DNA of 64,000 nt from Osedax fenrisi. Lineage: Eukaryota; Annelida; Polychaeta; Sabellida; Siboglinidae. How positions within the stretch are numbered: the stretch's first letter is position 1; each line of letters opens with the position of its first letter. The stretch lies in assembly GCA_964019155.1 (NCBI GenBank), contig OZ025240.1, forward strand, positions 45,626,274 to 45,690,273, written 5' to 3'. The translations under genes were made by a program, and so were the position numbers. Below are positions 1 through 11,655 of this stretch, in pieces. The notes beneath the pieces were generated by a model. It saw nothing but the letters and a program-made list of their open reading frames with translations, had not been told where the DNA came from and did not search any database.

Positions 1-886
1 ATATTAATAAATATATATATACTTAATAGTTACTGATATTTTGAGTAACATATATGTATATATGAGTAATTTATATATATAAAAAATAGTTAGTAGATAA
101 TTAAGTATGATAATAAATATTATATACGATTAAATAGTGATATAAAATGAACCAAATAAAACATGCATATTGGAGTATATAAATTATCGGCAAAGATCTA
201 AAAATTATTTAGCTGTAGTAAGTTTGGTGGTGGTAGGTGCAATATGTATTTTTGAGACGGCCATTTTGTTGAATTCATATATGTAGAGATAAGGAAGCAT
301 TTTCTCTTTTTTTTAAATGTTTCTAAAATACTATTTATTGATTTAAACTATTTTTTTTATTATCTAAAAAGGAAAGAAAATCATATCTATTACATAAAAG
401 TAACAAATATATATTTTACAAATAATAATTCTATTTTTGAATATGGGTTTTGTTATATTATTCATATATATGTTAATTATATATAGAAAAATAATTAGGT
501 AGATAGCTTTGTACTTTTATCTAAACATTCATTTATATATGTAAACATAGCATATATTATTTCTAGTAAAATGCATTTGAAAAGTCAACAATAAATAAAT
601 TGTAAAGTAATTACATTATGCATTCAGCTAATATAAAATCAATATTATAAAATAATAGTTAATAGTTTATAAGTTAAAGTTAATAATTAATAAGTTTTTT
701 TATCTATATATAAATGTAATTTTTATAGAATTTATATATTAGATATAAAATATTATATAACAATATATTTTAAATATCATGCTATAAAATATGCTTTTTA
801 TGTTATTTAAAAACTTATTTAATTGGTAATTTGTTCATAGTTACTAAATAACATATATGTTATATATGCTATATCATCAATTAATA
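1..886. other. AT-rich sequence without a recognisable gene
   Basis: Very AT-rich sequence with short TA runs. No open frame, splice-flanked exon or repeat boundary is convincing here. It ends at the target-site duplication of the hAT-like element that starts at 895. Confidence 0.6.
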
Positions 887-1153
887 GTACATATTAGTGA
901 TCTAAATTTTCAAATCTTTCAATTCAAGTTTCAAATCGAGTCACATCATTTTCAAACATTTATATAAATTATTATTTCAAATCTTAAATCTAATTTTCGA
1001 GTCAATTCGAGTCACACCTATTTAATTTTCAAAAATTTGTATGGATTAAATTCACTATTTATCATAGTATAGTAGCCACATTATTATACGTAATATGTAA
1101 TTTATATACTTATAAATTATATAAGTCATTATTTATATGTATATATATATACA

Positions 1154-1249
1154 ATAAATGCTCCTTTTTTTTCGAGTTTATTCCAAATTATAGTACTAAT
1201 CGAACTTATTAAATATTTGGAATAAACTCGAAAAAAAAGGAGCATTTAT
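1154..1249. repeat. 35-bp perfect inverted repeat with 26-nt spacer
   Basis: Arms at 1154-1188 and 1215-1249 are exact reverse complements (ATAAATGCTCC... paired with ...GGAGCATTTAT). In copy B only the right arm exists (about 49994-50030), and the 26-nt spacer lies there in the opposite orientation. Copy A therefore carries a local inverted duplication. Confidence 0.85.
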
Positions 1250-1499
1250 ACGATCAGAGTGATAGATTATTAATATAGATGTAGGGAACTAAATTAGTGA
1301 ACAAACGTATATTAATAGATAATAGATAAGGACAGGTAGCTAATTGCATATCCTAAATTATTATTATATAATACTCATGAATCGATTTTATATGATACAT
1401 TGGATGGCATTTAGTGTATGATACACTCTCAATATATAACTCTATGTAGAGAAATATGTACACTTATTAACTATTTTAGTGTTTGTATATTATATATGT

Positions 1500-2245
1500 G
1501 TGTATATATGCATGTATGTAGGTAGGTGTTTATTTAGTTAGATAGGTATGCAGGTAGGTATATGTGTAGATGGATAGATAGTCAGGCAAATATGTAGGCA
1601 AGTATACAGGTGGGGAGGTAGGCAGTCAGGTATGTAGGACCTACATATATATATACATTGGGAAAGTAGATAGGTATGTATGTAGGTAGATAGGTGGGTA
1701 GTATAGTTAGGTAGGTTGTAGGGCAGGGAGGTATGTATGTAGGTAGATATATGGATGGGTGGGTAGATAGGAGGTAGGTAGGTGGGTGATAGGGTAGTTA
1801 TATAGGCAAGTAGGTTGGTAGGTAGTCATGAAGGTAGAGAGATATGGGTGGGTAGTTAGGTGGGTGGGTGGAAAGGTAGATAGATAGTTAGGTGGGTGGT
1901 AGGGTAGTGTATGCATATAGGTAAGTAGGTACTCAGGAAGATATTTAGGTATATGAGTGGGTGGGTAGGTAAGTAGGTTGGTGGTAGGGTATGCATATAG
2001 GCAAGTAGGTGGATGGGTAGGTAGTCAGGTAGATATATGTATGGGTGGGTAGTTAGGTGGATGGATAGGTAGATATGTGAGTAGGTAGATAGATAGGTAG
2101 GCGGGTTGTTGGGTAGGGTATGTATATGGGCATGTAGGTGGCTGGGTAGGTAGTCATGCATATACTTAGGTTGGTAAGTAGGTAGGTATATAGGTGGGTA
2201 AGTAGGTATTCATGTAGATATGTAGCTATAGTAGGTATGTAGGAA
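1500..2245. repeat. GGTA/GGTG tetranucleotide-type array
   Basis: Degenerate G-rich array of GTAG, GGTA, GGTG and TATG words inside the hAT-like element. Its minus strand is open for long stretches because the array lacks stop codons there, and those frames are repeat translations, not genes. The same array recurs in copy B around 50280-50797 and 52753-52900. Confidence 0.85.
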
Positions 2246-2663
2246 ATCTGCAATGGAATTTGTTTATGTTTACTGTTCTCTCATATTATACTTTGTTTGT
2301 AGAAGTAAAGGGGATCAACTGTATATTAGATGATGGGAAGTTTTTACTATCAATAAATTCAATAATTTATGTGACAAACATTGTTTTATGATTTGAAAGT
2401 CTTCAGGAATTGGTAAAGATTTGATGTCTTCAAACATTTTTTTGGTGATTTGAATGTCTTCGAATACATGACATGGTAGAGATTTGATGTCTCCAAACAT
2501 TTTTTTAATGATTTGAAAGTCTTCGAAGACAAGCAAAGATTTGAATTTTTAGATCACTAGTACATATTACAATTTTTTCTGATATTAACTAATTTATCCA
2601 TTGAGATCCTCTTAATTAATAAATATATATATATATTTATATACACAAAATTAATTTACCTTA

Positions 2664-2873
2664 CTATGGCAAGCTTTTTCGGCACTTTATGAATCGCATT
2701 CTCAGATCATTTATATCTCTCATCACATTTAGTAGAGCACCAGACATGCATACTATATCGTCCATCGACTGCTGTATATAGTTCTTTATAGGCACCCACG
2801 ATACGTCATTTATGAGATGACATTCAGAGAGGAACATATCTCGCCAGGTTCACTTTATTGCCCCAACAGTGTC
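2664..2873 (-). pseudogene. exon-like reading frame, unrecognised
   Basis: On the minus strand a good acceptor-like tract (pyrimidine-rich, ending TATATTCAG) precedes a 70-codon frame that ends in TAG at 2664-2666. The frame is interrupted once, by TGA at its eighth codon. The 61 codons after that stop give a mixed hydrophilic sequence without repeats (for example WRDMFLSECHL and NVMRDINDLRMRF). Base composition is richer in G+C than the surroundings, as for the other exons in this window. I do not recognise the family. It could be the last exon of a minus-strand gene whose reading starts after the TGA, or a pseudogene. Confidence 0.3.
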
Positions 2874-2939
2874 CTGAATATAGAAATTAGAAAAATATAG
2901 ATAAGTATAAATATAGATAACTATATTTATTAATATATA

Positions 2940-3790
2940 TATAAGTTAAATTTGTTTTATAAATAAAATTACTTATTGGCGGAATAAGTCTTAATAGATT
3001 ACTAAATAAGTCGTCAGAGATTACTTTAATAAATTAATATGAGTAATTAAGAATTAAGTAATATCACTACTCATTAGTAACCTCGTACCACTTGTAAAGT
3101 TAAGTGTTTTCATAATTCTACAATTATTATTCTAATATTTATATTTAATCATTAATTATTGATGGAAAATATAATATATACAAATATGTATATAAATAAT
3201 AAATCTAGATTAGAAATTAAAATAATTTAAGATAACTATAATGTTAAATTCATAAATAATACTTTTAGAATAAACTAAATTTAATAAGACGTACTAGATT
3301 ACATAGTCCGAAATGACCTCGTACAAGATTAATTTTAGATAAGTTTTTTTATAGATAAGTTAAATTGGTCTATAAATAAAATTACTTATTGACAAAATAA
3401 GTCAATAGATTACTCAAAAAGTCGTCAGAGATTACTTTAATAAATTTATATGAGTAATTAATAATTAAATTATTATGGCACGAGGTAATTAGAATGTACG
3501 TAATTTAAAAGTACGACTTATTACTAAGTTATTAAATAAGTTATTAGTACTCTCTTACGACTTGTAAAATTAAGTGTTTTCATAATTATAGAATTATTCT
3601 AATATTTATATTTAATTATTAATTACTGATGGAAAATATAATATATATATATATGTATATAAATGATGACTATAGAGTCGAAATTAAGATAACTATAATA
3701 TTAAATTCATAAATAATACTTTTAGAATAAATTTAATAAGACGTACTAGATTATATAGTCCGAAATGATCTCGTACAAGATTATTTTCTA
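2940..3790. repeat. tandem duplication, about 400-bp unit
   Basis: The block 2940-3335 is repeated with divergence at about 3345-3790. Both copies carry AGTCGTCAGAGATTACTTTA, then GATGGAAAATATAATATATA, and end in a stretch containing AGACGTACTAGATTA, TAGTCCGAAATGA and CTCGTACAAGATTA. The second copy has about 50 extra bases. No coding function is seen. Confidence 0.75.
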
Positions 3791-3799
3791 CCGTAATTA

Positions 3800-5207
3800 A
3801 TACTAAACATGTTATTAAAATATAAGTTATAAATCATACTATAATTATGATGTATAAATATTAATTATTAAACACTATATGATTATACAGATAATAATAT
3901 ACTAAACATAATAATATAATTTTAACACTAAATGAATACGATTTTATTAATTTTTTTAATAAATTATCATATTTAAAATTATACTATAATAAATTATTAT
4001 AAAATAATTATCAACAATTATGTATACATTACTAAACAAGTAATATTATAGTAAATATATTATGTGTATTAATAATACTATTATATTATGAATTTTTATT
4101 ATATATAATGATTATCATTATGATAAGTAAATAAATATTAAGAATGTAAATTGAGCATTACTGTAATGATTACATCATTTATTTAATTAATATAAATTAA
4201 TTTAATAAATGATTTATCTAGTTGACAATATTATAAATTTAACAATAATTTATGTTATACAATTATCAATAATCATTTTTATAATTATATTTCATATAAT
4301 ATTATACACAACATTTAAAATATGTCTAGTGAGCATGTTTTAGATTTAGAGTTTAAAATCGCGTTATTGTATTTGTATGGTGTTTATTAGTTATGTGTAT
4401 TTGCACATAATATAATATATTATTAATATATTGATTAATTCAAATCTAATTTAATACTGTTACTCGAGTAATCAAAATAAAAAGTTTCCATATTTTATTC
4501 ACAATACTATTATTATAACTTTAATATTCACAATTATTTATTATAAATTAAATTATTGTATTAATAATTATTACGAAAAATAAATTTAATAATATAAAGC
4601 AGATTTAAAAACACATGTTATATTCAATTATTGAATATTTCAAATTGTATTTTTTAAATAATTTAAAATATATAGATAATATTAAAAATGTTGTATATAA
4701 TTAACTGTTAATTCAATTTACAATTTAATTTATAAATATATTATTTAAAAATATTATATTAATAAAAAACTAACATATAATTGTCTGTATAACTTGTTTA
4801 GATGAATATATTCAAATGAATTAAAATTATAGTTTATTTACATCAATGATTAAAATAACGCATGCGCATTGAATATTCTCATTATAATATGAAACTAGAG
4901 TATATGATTCATCATAAATAATGGATACCTAGTAGCGGATTATATGCAATCTTAATTGTAACCCCATTCGTGTTTATTATGCATGAATAAAATTGAATAC
5001 CATTCCGGTATACTTTGCGTGGGTTTTTTTAGGTTGACAATTATTTTGTATATTTGTCATTAATGATTATTTTATAAAACCAAATATGGAACATTATATT
5101 ATATATATTAATTAAGTATAATATAAAATTTCAAATTGATACCTATTGTTAAAAAAAGGTATGCCCATTAGGTATATTTTTGATTGTCAGCCGTTCCCGT
5201 AAAGAAT

Positions 5208-5240
<33 letters not shown>
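3800..5240. other. AT-rich gap, no gene seen
   Basis: No exon-like island is seen. A short GC-richer patch near 4857-5030 includes the near-palindrome CGCATGCGCA, which resembles an NRF-1-type site, but nothing downstream supports a promoter call. It ends in a (TA)n run at about 5211-5245. Confidence 0.45.
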
Positions 5241-5247
<7 letters not shown>

Positions 5248-5318
5248 ATATATTATTTTTTATAAATTCCCGCTATAGTAATTTAGCTATAAAAGTGTAA
5301 CCTTCAAACTAATTATTA

Positions 5319-5510
5319 ATGTTTATGGAATACTCATTTATAATGTTCCAGTACTCTGTATCGCATTTAATAATTTTGATTATTGCGTATAATTTTGTAT
5401 TTAAGTATTTCTGTGAATTTACATTACATTGGTATAATGGGTCTTTCCCAGTTAGTAATAAATACTACTTGAAAATCTGTATTTTTAAAAGAATTAAAAA
5501 ATATATATAA
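5319..5510 (+). CDS. 63-aa frame conserved in two copies, function unknown
   Basis: A short frame starting MFMEYSFIM, with a hydrophobic stretch (LIILIIAYNFVFKYF) that could cross a membrane. The copy at 60393-60587 keeps the frame through a 3-nt insertion, which hints at constraint. However, every base substitution between the two copies within the frame changes an amino acid and none is silent, so purifying selection is not shown. It may be a chance frame inside the duplicated block. No family is recognised. Confidence 0.2.
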   Translation: MFMEYSFIMFQYSVSHLIILIIAYNFVFKYFCEFTLHWYNGSFPVSNKYYLKICIFKRIKKYI

Positions 5511-5707
5511 TACAATTTTATTAAGATTTTGTATAATATATAAATGTTATTATACTAACATATTCTGGTTTACAAAGATATGGAAATTGTTGTAATATCT
5601 CTTTCACTATTCCAACCATATATGCCAACCAGGTATACCAACCAGATATGCCAATAGGTGACACAGAGGACACGTTAACATTATTATAAACTATAATTTA
5701 TCAACAA

Positions 5708-5742
<35 letters not shown>

Positions 5743-5806
5743 GCTTATCTGAAGGTTCAACGCATATATTTTTCCTACAAGATTCTAGAATATTTTGCCT
5801 ACCCAT

Positions 5807-6905
5807 TAGACCGGTTCGTACTAAAATTTTTTTCGCAATTTTAAAACCTTCACATCTGTGACAATTATGTATGATATGATGAATAAGTGTTTAAAATGTT
5901 AGACCTATATCTTAAATATTGTAATGTCACGAGACCTTTTTATTTTAACATTGAATACATACAAAAGTTAACATGGGGGAGATATATAAATAAGTTTTAT
6001 TCAATTTTTATAAAATTGGATGATTTTTTTAAGCCAACTATGGATATATCCTAGAAAAATATATAACAAGTAGTATTAACAGTACAAAATATTTTTCATA
6101 ACAATCTAGATGCCCAAATTTTATAAAATAATTTTAGTCAAAAAAAAATCTAAAAATCGTATAATTTAATATAAATAAATTATTACAATTTAATTTAAAA
6201 AATTAAAATATATAATTTATAGATAATAATAATACAATTCAAATTAATTATTAAAAAATTAAAAATTATTTTTAGAAAAAAAATTAACATAATTTTTAAA
6301 TTTTTTTGGATTTTTATTTGAAATATGAAATACAAAATAAGTTTACATATTTTTTAATTTTTTTAATTTTAATTGTATAAAGGACATTTATATCTAACTT
6401 ATATCCACAATTCAATACAATCTGATCACTCAAATTTATGTAAAGTATAAATATATATATATTAATTTTAAAAAATTAATTATTTTTTTGAATTATTTTG
6501 AAATAAATACTTTGTAAAATGGTGTATTTTCTCGAGTTTTAGGAGATATTAATATTGGTAATTTGTATATATAAAAATGAAATATAGATATTATATTAAT
6601 AATAAATATAAATAATGGCATATATTATATTAATTCATTAAATATACTACAAATACATAATTAATTTTAAATATTAATTTAAATATTTGTAAACATCAAA
6701 GATAATAAGATGGTGTCATTACTATTATACATGGAATATTATACATTTTATCTTAAAATAATAATTTATATTTCAAACTTTAAATGCTTCGTGACCAAAG
6801 GTAACTATTTTTTTATAAAAATTTTTAATACATATTATACTAAAATATAGATATGTATTATAGTTTACCTGAAGGATTAAAAATTGAATCGAACGAACCG
6901 GTCTA
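5807..6905. mobile_element. hAT-like non-autonomous element splitting a paralogous exon
   Basis: The ends read TAGACCGGTTCGT and its inverted match, giving 13-bp terminal inverted repeats. The flanks are a perfect 8-bp direct repeat CTACCCAT at 5799-5806 and 6906-6913. The uninterrupted paralogue near 60930-60950 supplies the empty site, with one substitution (CTATCCAT). No transposase frame is present in the 1,099 bp. The 8-bp duplication points to a hAT-like family, although the fifth base of the TIR is not the usual G. Confidence 0.85.
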
Positions 6906-7113
6906 CTACCCATCCTCTTGCGATAATTATGAAAGGCCTTTACAAATAAACGGTGATATTTTGTATACAATTTAAAGATATTTATTAGAAAAACAATAAT
7001 TTTTTAACTTATTACATCTATCAAAATTCCAAATTATTAATATTAATTATTGAAACAAATATTATTTTTAAATGTATAAATAATGTTTCACGATATTGTC
7101 TTGCCATTGAATT

Positions 7114-7233
7114 TTTGGCCTACCTTCTATCGTGAAATGGACTGGTCTTGACATAAATAAAGCGATGAGAGCGGCAGAAAATAGAGAGGGATGGACAATT
7201 TGTTTGATGAAATCTACTGCGCCCCTACGGTAA
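7114..7233 (+). pseudogene. LINE C-terminal fragment
   Basis: A 39-codon frame ending in TAA reads IVKWTGLDINKAMRAAENRE followed by a GWTI... tail. This is the typical C-terminal signature of endonuclease/reverse-transcriptase LINE proteins of RTE-like type, where a W-T-G stretch is followed by an alanine-rich R-A-A-E-x-R-x-x-W helix. Nothing upstream in frame preserves the reverse transcriptase, so this is a 5'-truncated relic. Confidence 0.5.
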
Positions 7234-7239
7234 GAGTGA

Positions 7240-8080
7240 TTTTAAACATGCTATTGGTTATCGATTCCTTAACGGCATTTGGATCATCTAAATATGAGTA
7301 TAGAGAATACACAAACAATTTTTTTTTTAATTTAGGTCAATATTGTACATGCGCCAGCCTTGTCAAATTTAACAATATTTAACATGGGAATAGATAGGAA
7401 AATACCAAAAAAACATAAATATGTATATTTTTCACAGTTATAATTAAGCAACAATCATGAAATTTTCAGAATATGTGTAATGTGTATAGTTCCTTTGAAT
7501 ATTATAAATTCGTAACAAAATTAATTTTATTTCTAGGATTTTTTTTTAAATTATTGGATTTTCCATAATTTTTTTTGACCTCTCATAATTGTGTACAGAA
7601 TTGTTATATTTTATAAATTTATATTATATATAATAAAAAAATAATTCATTAATCAATATATATAACAATTTGGCTAAAAAAAGTACAATTACAATGACAT
7701 TTCTACAATTTTGTCAAAAATCATCAATAAATTACCATTTTTTTGTGGAGTTTTTTTGTGTACATTTACAAATTTGATTTTTTTTCCTACTTCATCTTAA
7801 GGTGTTATATTATAGCGTACAAGTATTATAAATTAAAAAAAATAGCTCTTTATAAATTTAATAAATAGTCAAAGTGGCCTAATTTTTAGAAAATTTGTAT
7901 ATATATAAAATTTAATTTATTGTTTAAATTAATTATCTAATAACTAATATTGTAATTAGGGATACTATAGATAATATTTACTATATATTAATGTTATCTA
8001 TTAGAAGAATATAGTATTTAAAAAAGTACTCATTATTATATATATACCCATTACAATAAAATACAAATACAATGTACATA
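7240..8080. other. AT-rich gap, no gene seen
   Basis: Contains homopolymer T and A runs and no supported gene. The 63-codon frame at 7191-7382 overlaps the LINE C-terminal fragment in another frame and is not supported. Confidence 0.5.
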
Positions 8081-8144
8081 ATTCAAATAAATAATTCAAA
8101 AAATAATTCAAATAAATAATTCAACTGAATCTTCGTTTAGTTCT

Positions 8145-8528
8145 ATGACATCTAAGATTAATAATATTCCTAGTAAAATAACACAGACTCAAATAGATGA
8201 TTTATCTGCAATTATAAAAAATATATCGAAATCTAGCTATAACATTGATTATATTAATGATATGTTTAAGTATTTTAGTATCGATAACGTAATAAACTTC
8301 AACTCAAAATACTCTAGAGATAGGTTTGTAGATCTAAAATGTGATGATAAACTGTTTATATTCCAGTCATTGTCACTCGATACTAAGAAATTGGACTTGC
8401 TTTATTATCATGCTATTAAATCAGGTTCCATGAAGTCCCTCAAATCGTTGTTTAATAAAAGAACTAATGGTTATGAGTTAAGAAGAACTATCAATGATAA
8501 GCTTGACTGGATTTCTGTTAAATATTAA
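8145..8528 (+). pseudogene. LINE element 1 ORF1, C-terminal part
   Basis: 127 codons corresponding to the C-terminal half of ORF1 of the other LINEs here. The shared ending is a tyrosine-leucine-arginine stretch followed by D-W-x-x-V-K-Y, comparable to INWDCEVKY in the element at 20.8 kb. The zinc-finger N terminus is missing. The frame ends in TAA, but the next ~95 bases in another frame read on to a TGA CTA at 8615-8620 just before the endonuclease, so a frameshift lies near 8528. Confidence 0.6.
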
Positions 8529-8617
8529 ACCCTACGCAAGAGGAAATATCCGCATGAAAGATATCTTTTGCGGCTTTATCCAAATCAAAATCTGAGACTG
8601 ATTCTAATAAAAAGTGA

Positions 8618-9546
8618 CTATGTATGTTATCTGATTTAATTAGCATTTCCCTTATAAATATTCGATCTCTTCGCTCTAATATTTTACTACTCCTTGCCTA
8701 TCTAAAAATTAAACCTATATCTATTATTGGGATCACTGAAACCTGGATTAGCATTGATGATACGGATATATTCTCATTGTGCTGTGAGGCGGGTTATAAT
8801 CTTAATCTCCAACCTCATAATTATTGTCGTGGGGGAGGCGTTGGTATCTTAATTTATATGGACTTACCAACGCCTTCCATTTCTTCTTTTACTTTATCTT
8901 ATTGTGATTGCATATCTTGCACGTTTAATTTCCCTTCCGCTATTCTTCGTATTATAGTTATTTATCGGCTTCCTAGGCCTGATTATTCCATCTTCTTTGA
9001 TGAATTATCTGATTGCATAAATGATAGCTTACATTCTAGCTCTTTTAAATTCATTTGTATGAGCGATTTTAATTATAATTTTGAATCCATTTATCAACCT
9101 CATTCCTTATTTAGGAAATTAACTGAATCCCTTGGTCTTCATCAACATGTGTCCTGTCCTACTCACATAAGTGGCAATATTCTTGATCTGATTTTTACTC
9201 CCAATGATACACCCACTCAGTTCATTTCTCCCTGTATTCGTTCTGATCTCTTAACTGATTATCTGATTCATACTTCTAGTTCTCTAAGGAAACCAGTATC
9301 AACAAGTCATTAGTTTTGTATAGGGAGTTGAGGAAATTAAACTTTCACGTACTTGGGTTACAAATTGAGAATAGATTATCCAGTGATCACATAACCTTTG
9401 ATTTTTTAAATTACTGTCTTTCATCTACTTTGAATAACTTAGTTCCTTTGAAATCTCGTTATTTCACTCTACATACTTCATCACCTTGGTCTTCTTCTCA
9501 TCTTGCTATAATGAAACGTTCATCAAGGAAACTTGAGAGTAATATT
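8618..9546 (+). pseudogene. LINE element 1 ORF2, endonuclease part
   Basis: The frame opens right after TGA CTA (8615-8620). It shows the endonuclease landmarks NIRSLRSN, GITETWI, the glycine cluster CRGGGVGILIYM, VIYRLPRPD, and SDFNYNF in place of the catalytic G-D-F-N. It shifts frame near 9313 and continues as a linker region (9316-9540) until the solo LTR interrupts it. The catalytic glycine-to-serine change and the frameshift make it a relic. Confidence 0.75.
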
Positions 9547-9749
9547 TGTTATCCTAATACGACACCCCCATGTATAATGGACTCGCCCATGTCAATAATG
9601 GAATCGTCTAACCGATTCGGCTGAATGCACACTCCTCGCATGTGTATAAATAACGAACCATGTACCGATTCATATTGTATTACGTTCTATCTAATAAACA
9701 TACTAAAGCCTTCGCTGTCATTACCACATTCCTCCTACACAACATAACA
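9547..9749. mobile_element. solo LTR
   Basis: A 203-bp insertion beginning TGTTAT and ending ATAACA, so the ends are a perfect 6-bp TG...CA inverted repeat. The flanks are ATATT (9542-9546) and GTATT (9750-9754), a 5-bp target duplication with one mismatch. Inside are a TATA-like GTATAAATA near 9642 and an AATAAA near 9693. The host LINE frame resumes after it. This matches a solo LTR left by recombination between the two LTRs of an LTR retrotransposon. No internal domain remains. Confidence 0.75.
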
Positions 9750-9754
9750 GTATT

Positions 9755-11655
9755 CATCAGTCTTATTATCATAAGTATGTTTTCTTGGAGGCAAGGATGG
9801 CTTATAAGAAAGAAATTTATTCCCAAAAGCTAATTTCTATGAGCAAAAACTCAATGCCTTGTGGTTCAAACTCGCAAAATGTTCAAAATAGTGAATATAA
9901 TATTGTTAGTAATTTAAATCCCATATCAAATAGACTTTCCGACTCTAATATGTGCTCTTTTTTTGTGTCTAGTTTTTATAATAAGTTATCTAGTATTTCT
10001 AAATGTATTAAATCCAAACTGGCTTTGGTACCTCCGAGTATGATTTCCCATAAAATCACTGAACCAACGTTATGTGAATTATCTAGTTTTTCCTCTTTTT
10101 CCATTTTTGAAATACACAAATTGATTATGATGATCAATTCAACATTTCCTATTGATCCTCTTCCTTTGGTTGTCTTTAAAAATGTAGTATTATTACTTTC
10201 AATTACTATCTCGAATTTAATTTCGGAATCACTCAATGATGGCATCATGGTTAAATCTCCAAAATATGATATTATTAAGCAGATTCTGAAAAAAATCCTC
10301 TCTTGATACTGATGATCTTATGAACTATAGACCCATATCCTAACTTCCGATAATCAGTAAAATTATGGAACATGTAGTCAGTAGACAATTGATATTTGAT
10401 CTTGAGAATAACTATTTAATGGAACCCTACGAGAGTGCTAACACATTATTCCACTGAAACTGCTTTAAATATTATTACTAATACGATCTATAAATCGCCC
10501 GACACCTCTCATTATGCGCAACTATTGCTACTCGACCTTTCGAGTGCTTTAGATACTCTAAACCACAATATTCTTATTGAACGAATTAAGTAATCAGTAA
10601 AAGTGAATGATTATTTTTCGCCTCCCATTGATATAATATGTGGAGTTCCTCAGGGATCAGTACTCGGACCTTTATTATTTTCCATTTACTTGCGTCCTCT
10701 ATCTAATATTATTATTAAATTTCCTAATATTACCTACCATATATATGCTGATGATATTCAGCTAATTATTAAAATTCCTGTTAACTCTCTTAATTCTAAC
10801 TTGGAACTTTTGGAATGGGCATCTGAAATCATTAATTGGCTTCTTAGAAACGATCTACTAGTAAATACCTCGAAAACCGAACTACTAAATGTATCTAGGG
10901 TATATACTAATTTTCCACCGGTAATCATTGATGTTAGGGTTATACATCCTTCTGCTTCAGTTCGTAATCTTGGAGTTATCTTCGATAGTACATTATCTTT
11001 TGATGCTCACATTAGTTATATATCAAAATCTGCTAACTTTCATTTACATAGGATTAGACATATTAGAAAGTATTGCTCTAGGCATATTACTAAGCTACTT
11101 ATTAATGCGATAGTATTATCCAGAATTTATTATTGCGGATCATTATTTAGTGACTTACAGAATATTAAAATATATAAAGAATATAGAGGTCAAAAAGATT
11201 GATAGAATTATTAGCGCTTCTATACGCATTATTTATAATATCAATCGTAGTGAACATTTGAAAACAGATGAACACCAACATAATCTTAAATGTCTATTAT
11301 TAAGAAAGCGATGCAAACATCGTTTACTCTGTTTAGCTCATAAATCTATATTCCTATAGGAAAGCCTATAGGTAAGCCTGACTATCTACATAATCAACTG
11401 AAACGTCGTTGCATACTGAAGCAGATTCGAACATCTGATGCAATTCTGTTGGAGAGCAATACTTTATTTAACAGATTTAGTAATCGCGCATTCTCCTACG
11501 CTGTTCCTCGCATATGGAACGTCCTACCGTATGACTTACGGAAGGTCCAATCCTTATATTGTTTTAGAAAGAAAATAAAACATTATTTAAACAGTTCTTT
11601 TATAAATTTATTTTTGTATACGCTTTATTTAATATTTATATCTAGGTTAATTTAA
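9755..11655 (+). pseudogene. LINE element 1 ORF2, reverse transcriptase and C terminus
   Basis: After the LTR the protein resumes (AYKKEIYSQKL) and runs through the N-terminal RT region to about 10270. Pieces in other frames follow: NYRPIS (10312 on), LLLDLSSALDTLNHNIL as motif A (10525-10580), ICGVPQGSVLGPLLF (10630-10680) and YADDIQL as the catalytic motif C (10745-10770). The thumb/C-terminal parts are at 11000-11360 and 11449-11655, ending in a FSYAVPRIWNVLP-type motif usual for CR1/L2 C termini. Between motif A and GVPQG about 30 codons are missing. Confidence 0.8.

Larger units (their letters stand above)
895..2559. mobile_element. hAT-like non-autonomous transposon, copy A
   Basis: The left end starts TAGTGATCTAAA and the right end is its inverted match, so the terminal inverted repeats run about 25 bp with two mismatches (both continue into TTCAAATCTTT). 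The element is flanked by a perfect 8-bp direct repeat GTACATAT at 887-894 and 2560-2567. An 8-bp duplication and a TIR starting T-A-G-T-G fit the hAT superfamily. No transposase frame is visible. The interior holds a 35-bp perfect inverted repeat (1154-1249), a long GGTA/GGTG-type array (about 1500-2240) and three ~70-bp imperfect repeats with the word GATTTGAAAGTCTTC (2380-2535). A second copy lies at 49704-53226 with its own TSD. Confidence 0.85.
5246..7090. repeat. paralogous block, copy 1 (rearranged)
   Basis: This block aligns with 60315-61380. It holds a 63-codon plus-strand frame (5319-5510), remains of a minus-strand exon (5750-5806 joined across an insertion to 6906-6950) and a shared distal part ending near TGTATAAATAATG. 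Compared with copy 2 it has a small local inversion (about 5610-5690, where the shared sequence around CCAACCAGATATGC reads on the opposite strand) and a 1.1-kb transposon insertion at 5807-6905. It is a broken copy. Confidence 0.75.

Noticed and set aside
1707..2253. Several overlapping minus-strand frames rich in P, T, Y and L
   Set aside because: They are translations of the GGTA-type array; the same frames recur in copy B (50362-50800). No start context, splice site or non-repeat part.
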